Below, in pieces: positions 26,025 to 34,976 of a stretch of DNA of 64,000 nucleotides. A program made the position numbers and the translations under genes. The notes beneath the pieces are model-generated. The model was given only the letters and a program-made list of their open reading frames with translations. It was not told the DNA's origin and searched no databases. Numbering within the stretch: the stretch's first letter is position 1; every line of letters starts with the position of its first letter. Source of the DNA: Actinomycetota bacterium (GTDB lineage: Bacteria; Actinomycetota; Actinomycetes; S36-B12; UBA10799); assembly GCA_020637055.1 (NCBI GenBank), contig JACJWR010000002.1, positions 496,001 to 560,000 of the forward strand. Direction: 5' to 3'.

Positions 26025-27475
26025 CCGATCTCGGCTGGCTGCTGGAAGACGTGGCGAATTCTCCCGACGGCCCGCAGGTCGGCGCCTTCTTCGACTTCGA
26101 CGGCACCTTGATCGACGGGTACTCGGCCAAGGTGTACTTCACCGATCGGCTGAAGAACCGGGACATCGGTTTCCGGGAGCTCACCAGGACCCTGGTCGAA
26201 AGTGCCAAGGTGGAGCGTCGCGGCGATGACATCACGAGGTTGATGAACACGGCGATCCGCGCGCTCGAGGGACGAACCGAGGACTCCTTGGCCAAGATGG
26301 GTCGGGATCTGTTCGCCCGGAAGATCTCGGGCATGATCTTCCCCGGCGCCAGGGCGCTGGTGGAGGCACACGAAGCCAAAGGTCACACCGTGGTGATCGC
26401 TTCGTCGGCCACCCCGCCGCAGATCGCACCGGCGGCCGAGGACCTCGGCATCACCCACATCATCGCCACCGAGTACGAGGTCGACGACCGCGGCGTCATC
26501 ACGGGGAAGATCGACGGCGAGATCAAGTGGGGCCAGGGCAAAGCAAACGCCATCCGCGAATTCGCCGCGGAGCACGGCATCGACCTCGACGTCTCGTTCG
26601 GCTACTCCAACGGCGCCGAGGATGTGCCCATGCTGGAGGCGGTCGGCCGACCCCGGCCGTTGAATCCCGACGAGACCTTGGAGGACCTCGCCGCGGAACG
26701 CGAATGGCCCACCTCGCGTCTCTACCAGCCCAAGAGCATCGGACCGGTGGATGCGGTGCGCAGCCTCGGCGCCTACGCCGGTCTCGGTTTCGGAGTGGCG
26801 GTCGGCGTCGGCACGGCGCTTCTGAACGGATCGCGCCGGGACGGCGCGAACGTCGCAGCAGGCGTCGGATCCGACCTCGCGCTCGCCGCCGGCGGGGTGA
26901 CCATGAATGTGATCGGCCGGGAGAATCTCTGGAAGGCACGGCCGGCGGTGTTCCTCTTCAACCACCAGAGCCAACTCGATGTGCTCATCCTGGGAGCGTT
27001 GCTGCGGCAGGACTTCACCGGGGTCGCCAAGATCGAAGTCAGCAAGGATCCGATGTTCGCCCCAGTCGGCTACCTGATGGACGTCGCCTACATCGACCGG
27101 GGCAACAGCGCCCAGGCGCGCAAGGCCCTCAAACCTGTGGTGGACGCCTTGCAGGGCGGCCGCTCGATCGCCATCGCGCCGGAGGGCACGAGGTCGCCCA
27201 CCGATCGAATCCTGCCGTTCAAGAAGGGTGCCTTCCACATCGCGATGCAGGCTGGCGTCCCGCTGGTTCCGATCGTGATCCGCAACGCTGGGGAGTTGAT
27301 GCGCCCGCACGCAGTCTTCATGGCGCCGGGCCGGCTCGATGTCAAAGTGCTGGATCCGATCGACACCAGCGACTGGGATGTGAAGGACCTCGACGCCCAC
27401 GTCGAACAAGTGCGGTCGCTCTACATCGACGCTATGGCCTCCTGGCCGCGCTACGTCGAACCCGTCGACGAGTGA
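26021..27475 (+). CDS. plsC: HAD phosphatase fused to 1-acylglycerol-3-P acyltransferase
   Basis: A 484-residue fusion. Residues ~20-220 form a HAD-IB phosphatase domain: AFFDFDGTLIDGYSAK (nucleophile Asp25), VVIASSATP and FGYSNGAEDVPML. After a hydrophobic, glycine-rich link comes a PlsC domain: LFNHQSQLDVLILG (HX4D near 315), AYIDRGNSAQARKAL, APEGTRSPTDRILPFKKG. The same fusion occurs in mycobacteria beside PlsB and a WS/DGAT. It makes phosphatidate from lysophosphatidate; the HAD substrate is unsettled. ATGA and GTGA overlaps join it to both neighbours. Confidence 0.9.
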   Translation: MTDLGWLLEDVANSPDGPQVGAFFDFDGTLIDGYSAKVYFTDRLKNRDIGFRELTRTLVESAKVERRGDDITRLMNTAIRALEGRTEDSLAKMGRDLFARKISGMIFPGARALVEAHEAKGHTVVIASSATPPQIAPAAEDLGITHIIATEYEVDDRGVITGKIDGEIKWGQGKANAIREFAAEHGIDLDVSFGYSNGAEDVPMLEAVGRPRPLNPDETLEDLAAEREWPTSRLYQPKSIGPVDAVRSLGAYAGLGFGVAVGVGTALLNGSRRDGANVAAGVGSDLALAAGGVTMNVIGRENLWKARPAVFLFNHQSQLDVLILGALLRQDFTGVAKIEVSKDPMFAPVGYLMDVAYIDRGNSAQARKALKPVVDALQGGRSIAIAPEGTRSPTDRILPFKKGAFHIAMQAGVPLVPIVIRNAGELMRPHAVFMAPGRLDVKVLDPIDTSDWDVKDLDAHVEQVRSLYIDAMASWPRYVEPVDE

Positions 27476-28002
27476 CCGCAGGAACCGGGTGCGCCACGGC
27501 GATCGAAGGTCTGCGCCCGGATCTGGTGGTGCCGACCCAGAAGTGCGCGGTGCGGGTCTGGCACGCTGCCTACGACGCACTGCTCCCCGCCGGCCAAGTC
27601 GAGCACATGCTGGCGCAGCGCAACAGCGTGGCCGCGTTGGAGTCCTACCTAGGTGCCGTCGACAGGTGGTTCGATGTCGCCCTGCGGCAATCCGGCAGCG
27701 CTGCCACAGAGGTGGTCGGCTACACCTCCGGACGCCTCACCTCGCCGACATCGGCCCGGCTGGAGCAGATCTACGTAGTGCCCGACTGCTGGGGTTCGGG
27801 GCTCGCGCAGGCGCTGCTCGACCGGGCCATGTCGCGCGCCGAAGATGCCGGCGCCGAGCGAATCGACCTCACGGTGAACAAAGCGAATCTGCGGGCCCAG
27901 CGCTTCTACGCCCGGAACGGCTTCGCCCTCGTCGATGAGGTGATCACAGATATCGGCAACGGTTTCGTGATGGACGACTACGTCTGGGCTCGACCCGTGT
28001 AG
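27472..28002 (+). CDS. GNAT-family N-acetyltransferase
   Basis: A 176-residue protein from a GTG that overlaps the plsC stop by GTGA. ARLEQIYVVPDCWGSGLAQA is the acetyl-CoA-binding V/QxxGxG/A loop of GNAT proteins (here WGSGLA), and NLRAQRFYARNGFALVDE is the family's C-terminal motif. The acceptor amine is unknown. Its place as third gene of the plsB-plsC operon is unusual and may be only co-transcription. Confidence 0.85.
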   Translation: MTAGTGCATAIEGLRPDLVVPTQKCAVRVWHAAYDALLPAGQVEHMLAQRNSVAALESYLGAVDRWFDVALRQSGSAATEVVGYTSGRLTSPTSARLEQIYVVPDCWGSGLAQALLDRAMSRAEDAGAERIDLTVNKANLRAQRFYARNGFALVDEVITDIGNGFVMDDYVWARPV

Positions 28003-28014
28003 CTGGCGCGCCCG

Positions 28015-28728
28015 CTACACGTTTTTCAGCAACTCGTGCACGCTGATGCCGGCGAGTACGAGACCAAGCACCAGGGTCAACACCCCTGCGACGAGTTCAC
28101 CGTGGGAGTCGAGGTACGCGTTAAAACGGGCCAGTGCGGCATCCCGACGATCGGTCGAGAGCAGCTGGTAGACCACCACCACGATCATCTGCAACGCGAG
28201 GGCGGCCAGGGTGTAGGTGGCCACCGCCACCGCGGTGCCGACCAGGGGCAACTCCCTCGTGCCCATCTCGACCATCGCTACCAGAAAGACGACATCGACC
28301 AACGACTGAACGGTGACGAGCAGGAATCCGAACACGAAAAGCAGCGCCAGCGGCAGTTCAAGACGTTTGGTGAACGATTCGGAGGCGAGCGACTCGTTCT
28401 TGCCGCTGCGGGCAACCGACCGGGCGTGCCACAACAGCCACACGGCGATGCCCACGAGGATCACCGAAGCGGTCAGTTCGATCGCCGAGTTCAGCCACGG
28501 ATATTGCTTGGAAAAGCTCACGATGGGCCGACCGAGACCGGAGGCGAACGCGATGCCCAGAATCATGATGGCCGTGACGGAGCCCAGGATGAACGTCCAG
28601 GCCCGCCTCACCCCCTGGGCCTGGGACAGCAGGATCGGCATCGCGGCGAGCCCTACCGGGTCGAAGGCCCCCAGGCCAAGCGCCACCATCTCGCCGAGCA
28701 AGCCGCCGTCGAGGCCGGCGATGATCAC
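28015..28728 (-). CDS. GAP-family (Sap/SfLAP-like) membrane protein
   Basis: A 237-residue protein from GTG 28728, overlapping the SRPBCC gene stop by GTGA. Six helices are seen; the first contains LGLGAFDPVGLAAMPILLSQ and the next WTFILGSVTAIMILGIAFAS, which fit the GAP/sulfolipid-addressing protein family of mycobacteria. There the family helps move lipids across the membrane; here that is inference. A second family member lies at 62920-63618. Confidence 0.68.
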   Translation of the reverse strand: MIIAGLDGGLLGEMVALGLGAFDPVGLAAMPILLSQAQGVRRAWTFILGSVTAIMILGIAFASGLGRPIVSFSKQYPWLNSAIELTASVILVGIAVWLLWHARSVARSGKNESLASESFTKRLELPLALLFVFGFLLVTVQSLVDVVFLVAMVEMGTRELPLVGTAVAVATYTLAALALQMIVVVVYQLLSTDRRDAALARFNAYLDSHGELVAGVLTLVLGLVLAGISVHELLKNV

Positions 28729-29156
28729 CTCGACGTCCCGCGGGGAGCCTGTTCGACAGAAGCCTTCAGGCTGTCGAGGAACCCCGTCAGCATCGCGGAT
28801 CGATCCGGCACCGCACCGCCGAGCAGTCGCGCCAACGGACCACCGACGGACTGAGCCGCCTGCACCCGAACCCCGTTCGCGGAATCCCCGAGCATGAATT
28901 CCAGCGACTCGGTGACCAACCCGGGCACCACGGTGCGCCGCCAGACCATGCTGCTCTCGTGTTCGAGCGTGCGGACTGCGAAACGGGAGCGGGAGCCGTC
29001 CACCCCGGTGGTGATCACGTGGCCACCTTGCCGCAGCGGTCCGGCGACGTGCACGATCGCCCGGTTCCACTCCGGGTAGCCGTCTGAGTCGGTGAGGTAG
29101 CGCCACACGACTTCTCTGGTCGAGTAGACATCCACCCCGCATTCGTATCCGGCCAC
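28725..29156 (-). CDS. SRPBCC-family protein
   Basis: A 143-residue protein from GTG 29156. The helix-grip fold is recognisable: VDVYSTREVVWRYLTDSDGY with PEWNRAIVHV next, then a run of beta strands and a long C-terminal helix MLTGFLDSLKASVEQ. The family binds hydrophobic ligands in a deep pocket. It overlaps a GAP-family lipid-transport-like gene, so a lipid ligand is a fair guess, no more. Confidence 0.8.
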   Translation of the reverse strand: MAGYECGVDVYSTREVVWRYLTDSDGYPEWNRAIVHVAGPLRQGGHVITTGVDGSRSRFAVRTLEHESSMVWRRTVVPGLVTESLEFMLGDSANGVRVQAAQSVGGPLARLLGGAVPDRSAMLTGFLDSLKASVEQAPRGTSR

Positions 29157-29162
29157 GGCGTC

Positions 29163-29168
29163 ACACTA
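29163..29168 (-). promoter_or_regulatory. -10 box for a leaderless transcript
   Basis: TAGTGT on the minus strand lies six bases before GTG 29156 of the SRPBCC gene. Confidence 0.45.
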
Positions 29169-29186
29169 GCCCATGCTTGATCCGTC

Positions 29187-29858
29187 TCAGGCACACCAGC
29201 GGACGGGTTCGGCACCTTGGGCGACGAGCGCCTCGTTGGCCCGGCTGAACGGACGCGAGCCGAAGAACCCACGGGCTGCCGAAAGCGGACTCGGATGCGC
29301 ACTCGCGATTATCGGCACCCCCGCCAGTGCGGGCGCCAGACGTTGCGCATCACGACCCCAGAGGATGGCCACCAGCGGGCCACCGCGGGCGGTGAGCGCC
29401 GCCACGGCCGCATCGGTCACCTGTTCCCACCCCTTGCCCCGATGGGATCCCGGTTCCCCCGGGCGAACCGTCAACACCCGGTTGAGCAGCAGCACACCCT
29501 CGTCCAGCCAGCAGGCCAAATCCGCCGGCGGGTCGCACCCGAGGTCGCTGCGCAACTCCACCGCGATGTTGGTCAAACTCTTGGGCAGCGGCCGGGTGCC
29601 AGGCGGTACCGCGAACGACAGTCCCACCGCGTGCCCGGGTGTGGGATAGGGATCTTGCCCCACCAGGAGCACTTTCACCGACTGGAGGGGCAGCGAGAAC
29701 GCCCGGAGAATGTTGCTGCCTGCGGGTGCGAAGCCACGTCCGGCCGCGGACTCTCGACGAAGGAAGTCCCCCAACGCACGGATCGTCTCCTCCTCGTCGG
29801 CCAACGCTTCGGCCCAGCTGGGGTCCATCACGTCGGCCAAGGGCGCGACGGCGCTCAT
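29187..29858 (-). CDS. ung: Uracil-DNA glycosylase
   Basis: A 223-residue family-1 UDG from MSAVAPLADVMDPSW; its ATG overlaps the upstream gene's stop by ATGA. The catalytic loop VLLVGQDPYPTPGHAVGLSF, the Asn-containing LLNRVLTVRPGEPGSHRGKG, and the DNA-intercalation loop SAHPSPLSAARGFFGSRPFS are all intact. It removes uracil from DNA to start base-excision repair. Confidence 0.95.
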   Translation of the reverse strand: MSAVAPLADVMDPSWAEALADEEETIRALGDFLRRESAAGRGFAPAGSNILRAFSLPLQSVKVLLVGQDPYPTPGHAVGLSFAVPPGTRPLPKSLTNIAVELRSDLGCDPPADLACWLDEGVLLLNRVLTVRPGEPGSHRGKGWEQVTDAAVAALTARGGPLVAILWGRDAQRLAPALAGVPIIASAHPSPLSAARGFFGSRPFSRANEALVAQGAEPVRWCA

Positions 29859-30727
29859 GGTCCGCTCGCGGCCGCGATCCGGTGCAGCAGCCATTGCGGG
29901 CCCACCACTGAAGCTCCGGCGGCGGCCACCCGCTCACCGAGCTCGCGGTCGGCTGTGACCACCAGGTCCGCGGATCCGACGGTGGCCGCGATCTCGTCGT
30001 CGGCGGAACCGTCGGCGGCGGTGACCAGAACCGCCGGGTGGGTGCTGATGACCGGTGATGCCTCGCCTTCCACCACTGCGGAGATCAAGGTGACCAGGGC
30101 CCCGTCGGGGGTGAGCGTTCGTCCGACCACGGCGGCCAACTCGTCCACGAGGCGCTGTGCGGCCAGCGCGCGATCCCGCCACCAGCCGTCCGCCCGGCTT
30201 CCCATCACATTCGCGACATCGACGACGAGGCGGACCCTGCTCCCGGACAGCCGGGGCCATGATGCCGCGAAGCCGGGATGGAGCGGCAAGTCCTCGACAT
30301 CGGCCACCGGCAGCCAACGCACCTGGATGCTCTCCCGATTCAGCCGCGGATCCCCCTGCAGACGGGTACTCATGAGCACGGTCGTGTAAGACCACGACGG
30401 GTGATTCGTCACGTGGATCCCGAGCAGTGCCGAAGACGCTGCATCGATGCCCGTCTCCTCCCACGTCTCCCGCAACGCCGTCGTCACCACATCCTCGTGG
30501 CTGTCCCTCGCGCCACCCGGAAGTCCCCAGGTGCCGCCTTCATGCGACCACGTGGCGCGGTGCTGGAGCAGAACTGCCGAGGTGGGTTTCAGGCCTGCCG
30601 GCTCGGAATGCCGGGCGACGTCGGAACCGGATTCGTGGATCAGGAGCAGTCCGGCGGCACCGAACCGTCCCCAGTGCCGCGAGCCGCATCCGCACTCGAC
30701 CCAGCCGTTGCCATCCGAGACCGCCAC
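29855..30727 (-). CDS. NUDIX hydrolase fused to a NYN-like domain
   Basis: A 290-residue protein from GTG 30727, supported by TACGGT six bases upstream. Residues ~20-155 form a NUDIX domain with a complete box (GGARDSHEDVVTTALRETWE then ETGI). Residues ~165-290 look like a NYN/PIN-type nuclease or pyrophosphohydrolase domain: VRLVVDVANVMGSRADGWWR with an early Asp, DDEIAATVGSADLVVTADRE and GPQWLL. Coupling to ung by ATGA suggests nucleotide-pool or nucleic-acid quality control. The nuclease activity is inference. Confidence 0.78.
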   Translation of the reverse strand: MAVSDGNGWVECGCGSRHWGRFGAAGLLLIHESGSDVARHSEPAGLKPTSAVLLQHRATWSHEGGTWGLPGGARDSHEDVVTTALRETWEETGIDAASSALLGIHVTNHPSWSYTTVLMSTRLQGDPRLNRESIQVRWLPVADVEDLPLHPGFAASWPRLSGSRVRLVVDVANVMGSRADGWWRDRALAAQRLVDELAAVVGRTLTPDGALVTLISAVVEGEASPVISTHPAVLVTAADGSADDEIAATVGSADLVVTADRELGERVAAAGASVVGPQWLLHRIAAASGP

Positions 30728-30733
30728 TGTGCC

Positions 30734-30739
30734 ACCGTA
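30734..30739 (-). promoter_or_regulatory. -10 box for a leaderless transcript
   Basis: TACGGT on the minus strand lies six bases before GTG 30727 of the NUDIX-NYN gene; it would drive the NUDIX-ung pair. Confidence 0.45.
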
Positions 30740-30810
30740 TCTGCGCCGCAACGGTTATTGTCGGACACGAGGCCGATCCAGCCGCGCTTCGGAACGAGCA
30801 GGAGGAATAG

Positions 30811-32196
30811 ATGGATCCTCGTATGGGCGCCTTCGACGCCGTCATGTTCGGCGTGGAGGACGATCCGGTGCTGCGGTCGTTCATCACGGTGTTGATCGAG
30901 ACGGACTCGCCGCCGGATCCCGAACGGCTGCGCTATCGCGTCGAACGCTTGACCCGGCTGGTGCCCAAGATGCGCCAACACGTCGTCGGCAACCCCTTCT
31001 CGCTGGTGCCGCCGCGATGGGAGACCGAGCGCGACTTCTCCTTGGACTACCACTTCCGGGTTCTGGCCTTGCCGGACGGCACGTTGGACGACCTGCTCGG
31101 CCAGCTGTCCAACTGGGCAGCCCAGGACTTCGATCGGGCCCGGCCATTGTGGGAGATGATCTACTTCACCGGCTTGCGCGGCGACCGCGGCGCGGTCGCC
31201 GTGAAGATCCACCACGCCATCACCGACGGGGTGGGGGGCATGCACCTGGCGGCCGCCCTGCTCGATCTCGCCCCGGATGTGGCCGACCCGGAGGACATGC
31301 CGGAGCCGCCGACCCCGAGTTTCGCCGGTTGGCGCGACCGCCTCGAGCAGGGCAGTGCCTTCGAAGCCTCGAGCCTGCTGCAGTCGGCCGTCGGCGCCAC
31401 CAAACTCGCCTTCGGCGCCGGCCGGGCGGCCGCAACCGACCCGGGCGGCTCGCTACTCGCAACCCAGGAGTTCGTGTCCAGCGCCAGCAGGATTCTGGCC
31501 CCCGCGCCGGTCCCACTTTCGCCGTTGATGACAGGGCGTTCGCTCGCGGAATGGTTCGCCGCGCTCACCTTCGACCTGGCCGACTTGAAGGCGGCCGGCA
31601 AGGCTGTGGGGGGCACCCTCAACGACGCGTTCATGGCCTCCGTGGTTGGCGGGCTGATCCAGTACCACCAAATCCACGGCGAGGTCCCGGACGAGCTGCG
31701 GGTCAACATGCCGGTGAACATGCGCACCGCCGCCGACGCAGACGAAGCCGGCGGGAACAAGTGGGCGCCGGTGCGCATCCCCCTGCCCCTGAACGAACCC
31801 GACCCGGTCAAGCGGATCAGGCAGTTGCATCCGATCCTGGCCCAGGCCCGCAACGAACCCGCGCTGAGCGTCTCCGACCCGGTGTACAAGGTTCTGATGA
31901 CGCTGCCGAGACCGCTCACGACCCGGATCGCCGGAGGACTCATGAAGGGCACCGATTTCGCGGCGACGAACGTCCCCGGTCCGCCGTTCCCGGTCTACAT
32001 CGCAGGCTCGAGGGTCACCCGGCTGGTCTCGTTCGCACCCAAGGCGGGCGCGGCGCTCAACATCGGACTGCTGTCCTACAACGGTCGGGCGGAGATCGGC
32101 ATCAACATCGACGCCGAGGCCGTGCCGGAACCGCCCGAACTGGTGCGGTGTTTCCGGGAGTCCTTCGAGGAAGTCATCGCCACCGCTGGGGATTGA
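30811..32196 (+). CDS. Wax ester synthase / diacylglycerol acyltransferase
   Basis: A 461-residue WS/DGAT with AGGAGG before the ATG. The active-site motif is VAVKIHHAITDGVGG (HHxxxDG at 134-140). Other family marks are the N-terminal MDPRMGAFDAVMFGVEDD, PLWEMIYFTGL and, near the C-terminus, TNVPGPPFPVYIAGSRV. It esterifies diacylglycerol or fatty alcohol with acyl-CoA for storage lipid. With plsB and plsC close by, this block covers glycerol-3-phosphate to triacylglycerol except the phosphatidate phosphatase step. Confidence 0.92.
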   Translation: MDPRMGAFDAVMFGVEDDPVLRSFITVLIETDSPPDPERLRYRVERLTRLVPKMRQHVVGNPFSLVPPRWETERDFSLDYHFRVLALPDGTLDDLLGQLSNWAAQDFDRARPLWEMIYFTGLRGDRGAVAVKIHHAITDGVGGMHLAAALLDLAPDVADPEDMPEPPTPSFAGWRDRLEQGSAFEASSLLQSAVGATKLAFGAGRAAATDPGGSLLATQEFVSSASRILAPAPVPLSPLMTGRSLAEWFAALTFDLADLKAAGKAVGGTLNDAFMASVVGGLIQYHQIHGEVPDELRVNMPVNMRTAADADEAGGNKWAPVRIPLPLNEPDPVKRIRQLHPILAQARNEPALSVSDPVYKVLMTLPRPLTTRIAGGLMKGTDFAATNVPGPPFPVYIAGSRVTRLVSFAPKAGAALNIGLLSYNGRAEIGINIDAEAVPEPPELVRCFRESFEEVIATAGD

Positions 32197-33007
32197 TCCG
32201 GTTCCAACCCGACCGCAGCGCTGCCCGTAGCGGACGCGATTCGGCCTCGAATTGCGACAGCCGGGCGCGCAGCGTCGCCGTCAACGGTTCGTCGGACGTG
32301 CGCCCGGACGTGCGACTGCGACGTTTCGCGAGTGCCGCCGCCTGTGCCCTCCGTGCGGCCTCGGGGGCAGCCTGGAAGGTCGCCTCGCGCAACTCGGCCA
32401 GTCCGTGCACCGGGCTCCCGGTCGTGGCATCCGCCCGTGCGTTCGTCAGGAAGACCCGATTCTGCGACACCGGGAGCAACTGCGACTCGAGGAATCGTGC
32501 TCGTCGCACAACCTCCTGATGCGGTCGGCCGGCGAGTGTTGCGGGCACCCTGGTCATCACGGCCAGTACCGGTACCACCTCGGCGATCGCCGCGATCGAC
32601 GCCGATACCGGGGCTGTGATCTCGGAGTCGGCGTCAGCCACCCACCAGACCGCGTGCAGTCGCTCGTTCAGCGGGGCCGCGCCGCTCGCGCGGGCACGGC
32701 TGACGAGCACCGCCACGGCCCGGCGAAGCACGACCGGATCGTTGATGGAAGCCGATTCGACGACGGTCACGATGCCGTCGGGGTCACGGCGGGCGATGAA
32801 GCACTCTGCCATCTCGGCATCCATGCTCGGCCACGATCGGGCAGTCCCCTCGGGTGCCCGATCATCGTCGGGCACCACGGCGCTGAAGACTGCGTCGACC
32901 AGAGTGGTCTTGCCGACGCCGGCACCACCTACGACGGCCAGGTTGAACTTCCCGAGCACCTCCGTCGCTTGCGGTTCGGGGTCACCTGGGGTCGTCGTAT
33001 CCGCCAC
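32174..33007 (-). CDS. P-loop GTPase-like protein
   Basis: A 277-residue protein. FNLAVVGGAGVGKTTLVDAV is an intact Walker A near residues 26-37. The later GTPase motifs are altered: no clear DxxG (IVTVVESASINDP stands there), and VLAVMTRVPATLAG holds the place of NKxD. The C-terminal third is basic and Ala/Arg-rich (AAALAKRRSRTSGR). It resembles dynamin-like or IIGP-type GTPases of actinobacteria, but nucleotide specificity is uncertain. The gene's end overlaps the WS/DGAT gene by 23 bp. Confidence 0.6.
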   Translation of the reverse strand: MADTTTPGDPEPQATEVLGKFNLAVVGGAGVGKTTLVDAVFSAVVPDDDRAPEGTARSWPSMDAEMAECFIARRDPDGIVTVVESASINDPVVLRRAVAVLVSRARASGAAPLNERLHAVWWVADADSEITAPVSASIAAIAEVVPVLAVMTRVPATLAGRPHQEVVRRARFLESQLLPVSQNRVFLTNARADATTGSPVHGLAELREATFQAAPEAARRAQAAALAKRRSRTSGRTSDEPLTATLRARLSQFEAESRPLRAALRSGWNRINPQRWR

Positions 33008-33029
33008 CGGACGATTGTGGCAGCCCGTA

Positions 33030-34973
33030 TCAGTCAGTTGCCGACCATGACTTCAGTTGACGGCTGATCGACTCCCGGGCCTGGGCCAACTGTTCGGCCA
33101 CGACGCGCCGCTCCGCCCAACTCCGCTCACGACGCCGCAATGCCAACTCCACTTTGAGCATGAGTTCGGGTGAGCCGGGCAAGTCGAATGCCAACCGCGT
33201 GAACTGGGCCAGGTCCGCGCGATAGTCGTGCCCCCGCGCCGCGAACTCCCCCGGTGTCACTTTGCTCGCGTTGAGGACGTCGACTGTGGTGAGGAAGAAG
33301 GTGCTGACCGGCCGCCAGGGAACACCTGCAGGCATTGCCGGCGAGCGCTGCGGACCGTTGGCCATCCAGTCGGGGGCCTGCACCGCCAGCACCGGGGAGT
33401 ATTTGGTGATCGGATCGTCGTGGTGGCTGAGCAGAAAATACCGGGCTGACTTGCGCACCTCCTCCGGCAGCGACTCCCACTCCCGGTAGGAGGCGACTTC
33501 AACCACCTCGGACTCCGGATCCGCATTCTCCCGATCGAGTCGCCACTGATCGGCCCAGCCGCTCTCGGCCGGCGTCCCGATGAACAGCGCACGTTCGATG
33601 CCGGCACGGTGCAGACCGGCCGTTCCTTCATGCAAGAACGCGTCCTGCAGGGTGAATGCGCCGAGACTCTCCCCCAGCGCGACCAATCGCGGTCGGGCGT
33701 GCGCGGGAGTGGCCCGCAGTCGGCCGTTGATGGCATGCAGCAGGACCCGATTCTGCTCGCGTCCGAGTTGCACCCGATCCAGGGAGAGGAACGACGGCCG
33801 CAGCGAATACTGCATGGCCACAATCGCGCAATCACCTTCGGTGAGGTATTCCAGCGTCTCGGCCACGACGTAGTTGACATAGCCGGTTCCCGTGGGCGAG
33901 GCGAGGCAGAGCACGGAACGATCGAACGCACCCAAGGCTTCGAGCTCGTCCATGGCTTTGGACACCCGGGCGTCGACGGTCGCCGCCGAATCCAAGCCGA
34001 TGAACACCCGGACCGGATCGGCGGCCCGAAGGCCCGTCACGGCTGTGATCTCCTTGGCCGGCATCGTCATGTTGACGAACCGACGACCCTCCCGGCCGAG
34101 AGTGTCCCAACCGACGCCCGACGCGGGGCCCCCGCTGGCAGTCCGGGAGGTTGGCGGGGTGCTGTAGGCGTCCTCAACGGCGGCACCACCGTGTTCGGTG
34201 CGGCGGTACACCCATTCCAAACCGCTCCAGATCACCAGCGCCACCGGAGCCAATGTCGTCAGATGGCCCAACGGTTCGGCGAGTCCGGCGAATCCCGGTG
34301 CGTTCCGACGAACCCACCGGGACACGATGCGGGCCCCTTTGCGTTCAGCGACGGCGACTGCGCTCACCACCGTCATCACTCCCAAGCCTTCGATCAGCGA
34401 ACGGGCCACCGGTGTTTGACCGGGAGCCTTCCGGCGATACCAGGCGATTTCGCCCGCCGCGATGGTGGCCCCGGCCAAGAAGCCCGCGGGAACCACCGAA
34501 GGCGGTATCCGGCCGGTGCGATCCGTCAGCGAATTCACGCCAGCATTGAGCACAGTGATGCTCAAGCCCAAAGCGCCGGTGGCAGTCACGGTCCACATCG
34601 CTGTGCGCAGCACGGCCCGCTTGGTGGGCTCCCCACGGCGTGCCGGCACAACCCGCTGGCCGACCAGGCCGGCGGCAATCGCGACGGAATTCGCCGTGGC
34701 GGCCAACTTCCGGCGGTCGGTGAAGGATTGACCGTCATGACCGGGCCGGATCCGTGCGGCGATCGAGCCGATGGCTGACTGCGACGTGCGTGCCACGGAA
34801 TAGATCAACGCCGCGGACAGGCCAGTCACGAACGCCTGTTGGGTCTTGCTGCGTGGGAGCAGGCTGGGGGCGAAACTCTGGCCGACCGCGAGCGCTGCGG
34901 CCAGGGTGGCGGTGCGTTCGGTGTAGTCCCGTGTGGCCAGCGCCGTGGCCACACGCTGCCAACGGGCTCCCAC
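33030..34973 (-). CDS. Membrane alpha/beta hydrolase (DUF2319 family)
   Basis: A 647-residue protein. The N-terminal ~270 residues hold several membrane helices (AALAVGQSFAPSLLPRS, AVLRTAMWTVTATGALGLSI, PPSVVPAGFLAGATIAAGEI). The C-terminal part is an alpha/beta hydrolase with nucleophile elbow LVALGESLGAFTLQDAFLHE and FIGTPAESGWADQWR. This matches the two-domain actinobacterial family typified by mycobacterial Rv1069c; its role is unproven, probably in lipid or envelope metabolism. It starts 3 bp after the stop of the copper-lipoprotein gene, so the two are surely co-transcribed. Confidence 0.82.
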   Translation of the reverse strand: MGARWQRVATALATRDYTERTATLAAALAVGQSFAPSLLPRSKTQQAFVTGLSAALIYSVARTSQSAIGSIAARIRPGHDGQSFTDRRKLAATANSVAIAAGLVGQRVVPARRGEPTKRAVLRTAMWTVTATGALGLSITVLNAGVNSLTDRTGRIPPSVVPAGFLAGATIAAGEIAWYRRKAPGQTPVARSLIEGLGVMTVVSAVAVAERKGARIVSRWVRRNAPGFAGLAEPLGHLTTLAPVALVIWSGLEWVYRRTEHGGAAVEDAYSTPPTSRTASGGPASGVGWDTLGREGRRFVNMTMPAKEITAVTGLRAADPVRVFIGLDSAATVDARVSKAMDELEALGAFDRSVLCLASPTGTGYVNYVVAETLEYLTEGDCAIVAMQYSLRPSFLSLDRVQLGREQNRVLLHAINGRLRATPAHARPRLVALGESLGAFTLQDAFLHEGTAGLHRAGIERALFIGTPAESGWADQWRLDRENADPESEVVEVASYREWESLPEEVRKSARYFLLSHHDDPITKYSPVLAVQAPDWMANGPQRSPAMPAGVPWRPVSTFFLTTVDVLNASKVTPGEFAARGHDYRADLAQFTRLAFDLPGSPELMLKVELALRRRERSWAERRVVAEQLAQARESISRQLKSWSATD

Positions 34974-34976
34974 GTG

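Noticed and set aside
30447..32519. 690-codon open frame on the plus strand
   Set aside because: It is a frame shadow of the WS/DGAT gene and the opposite NUDIX-NYN gene; the WS/DGAT frame carries HHxxxDG.
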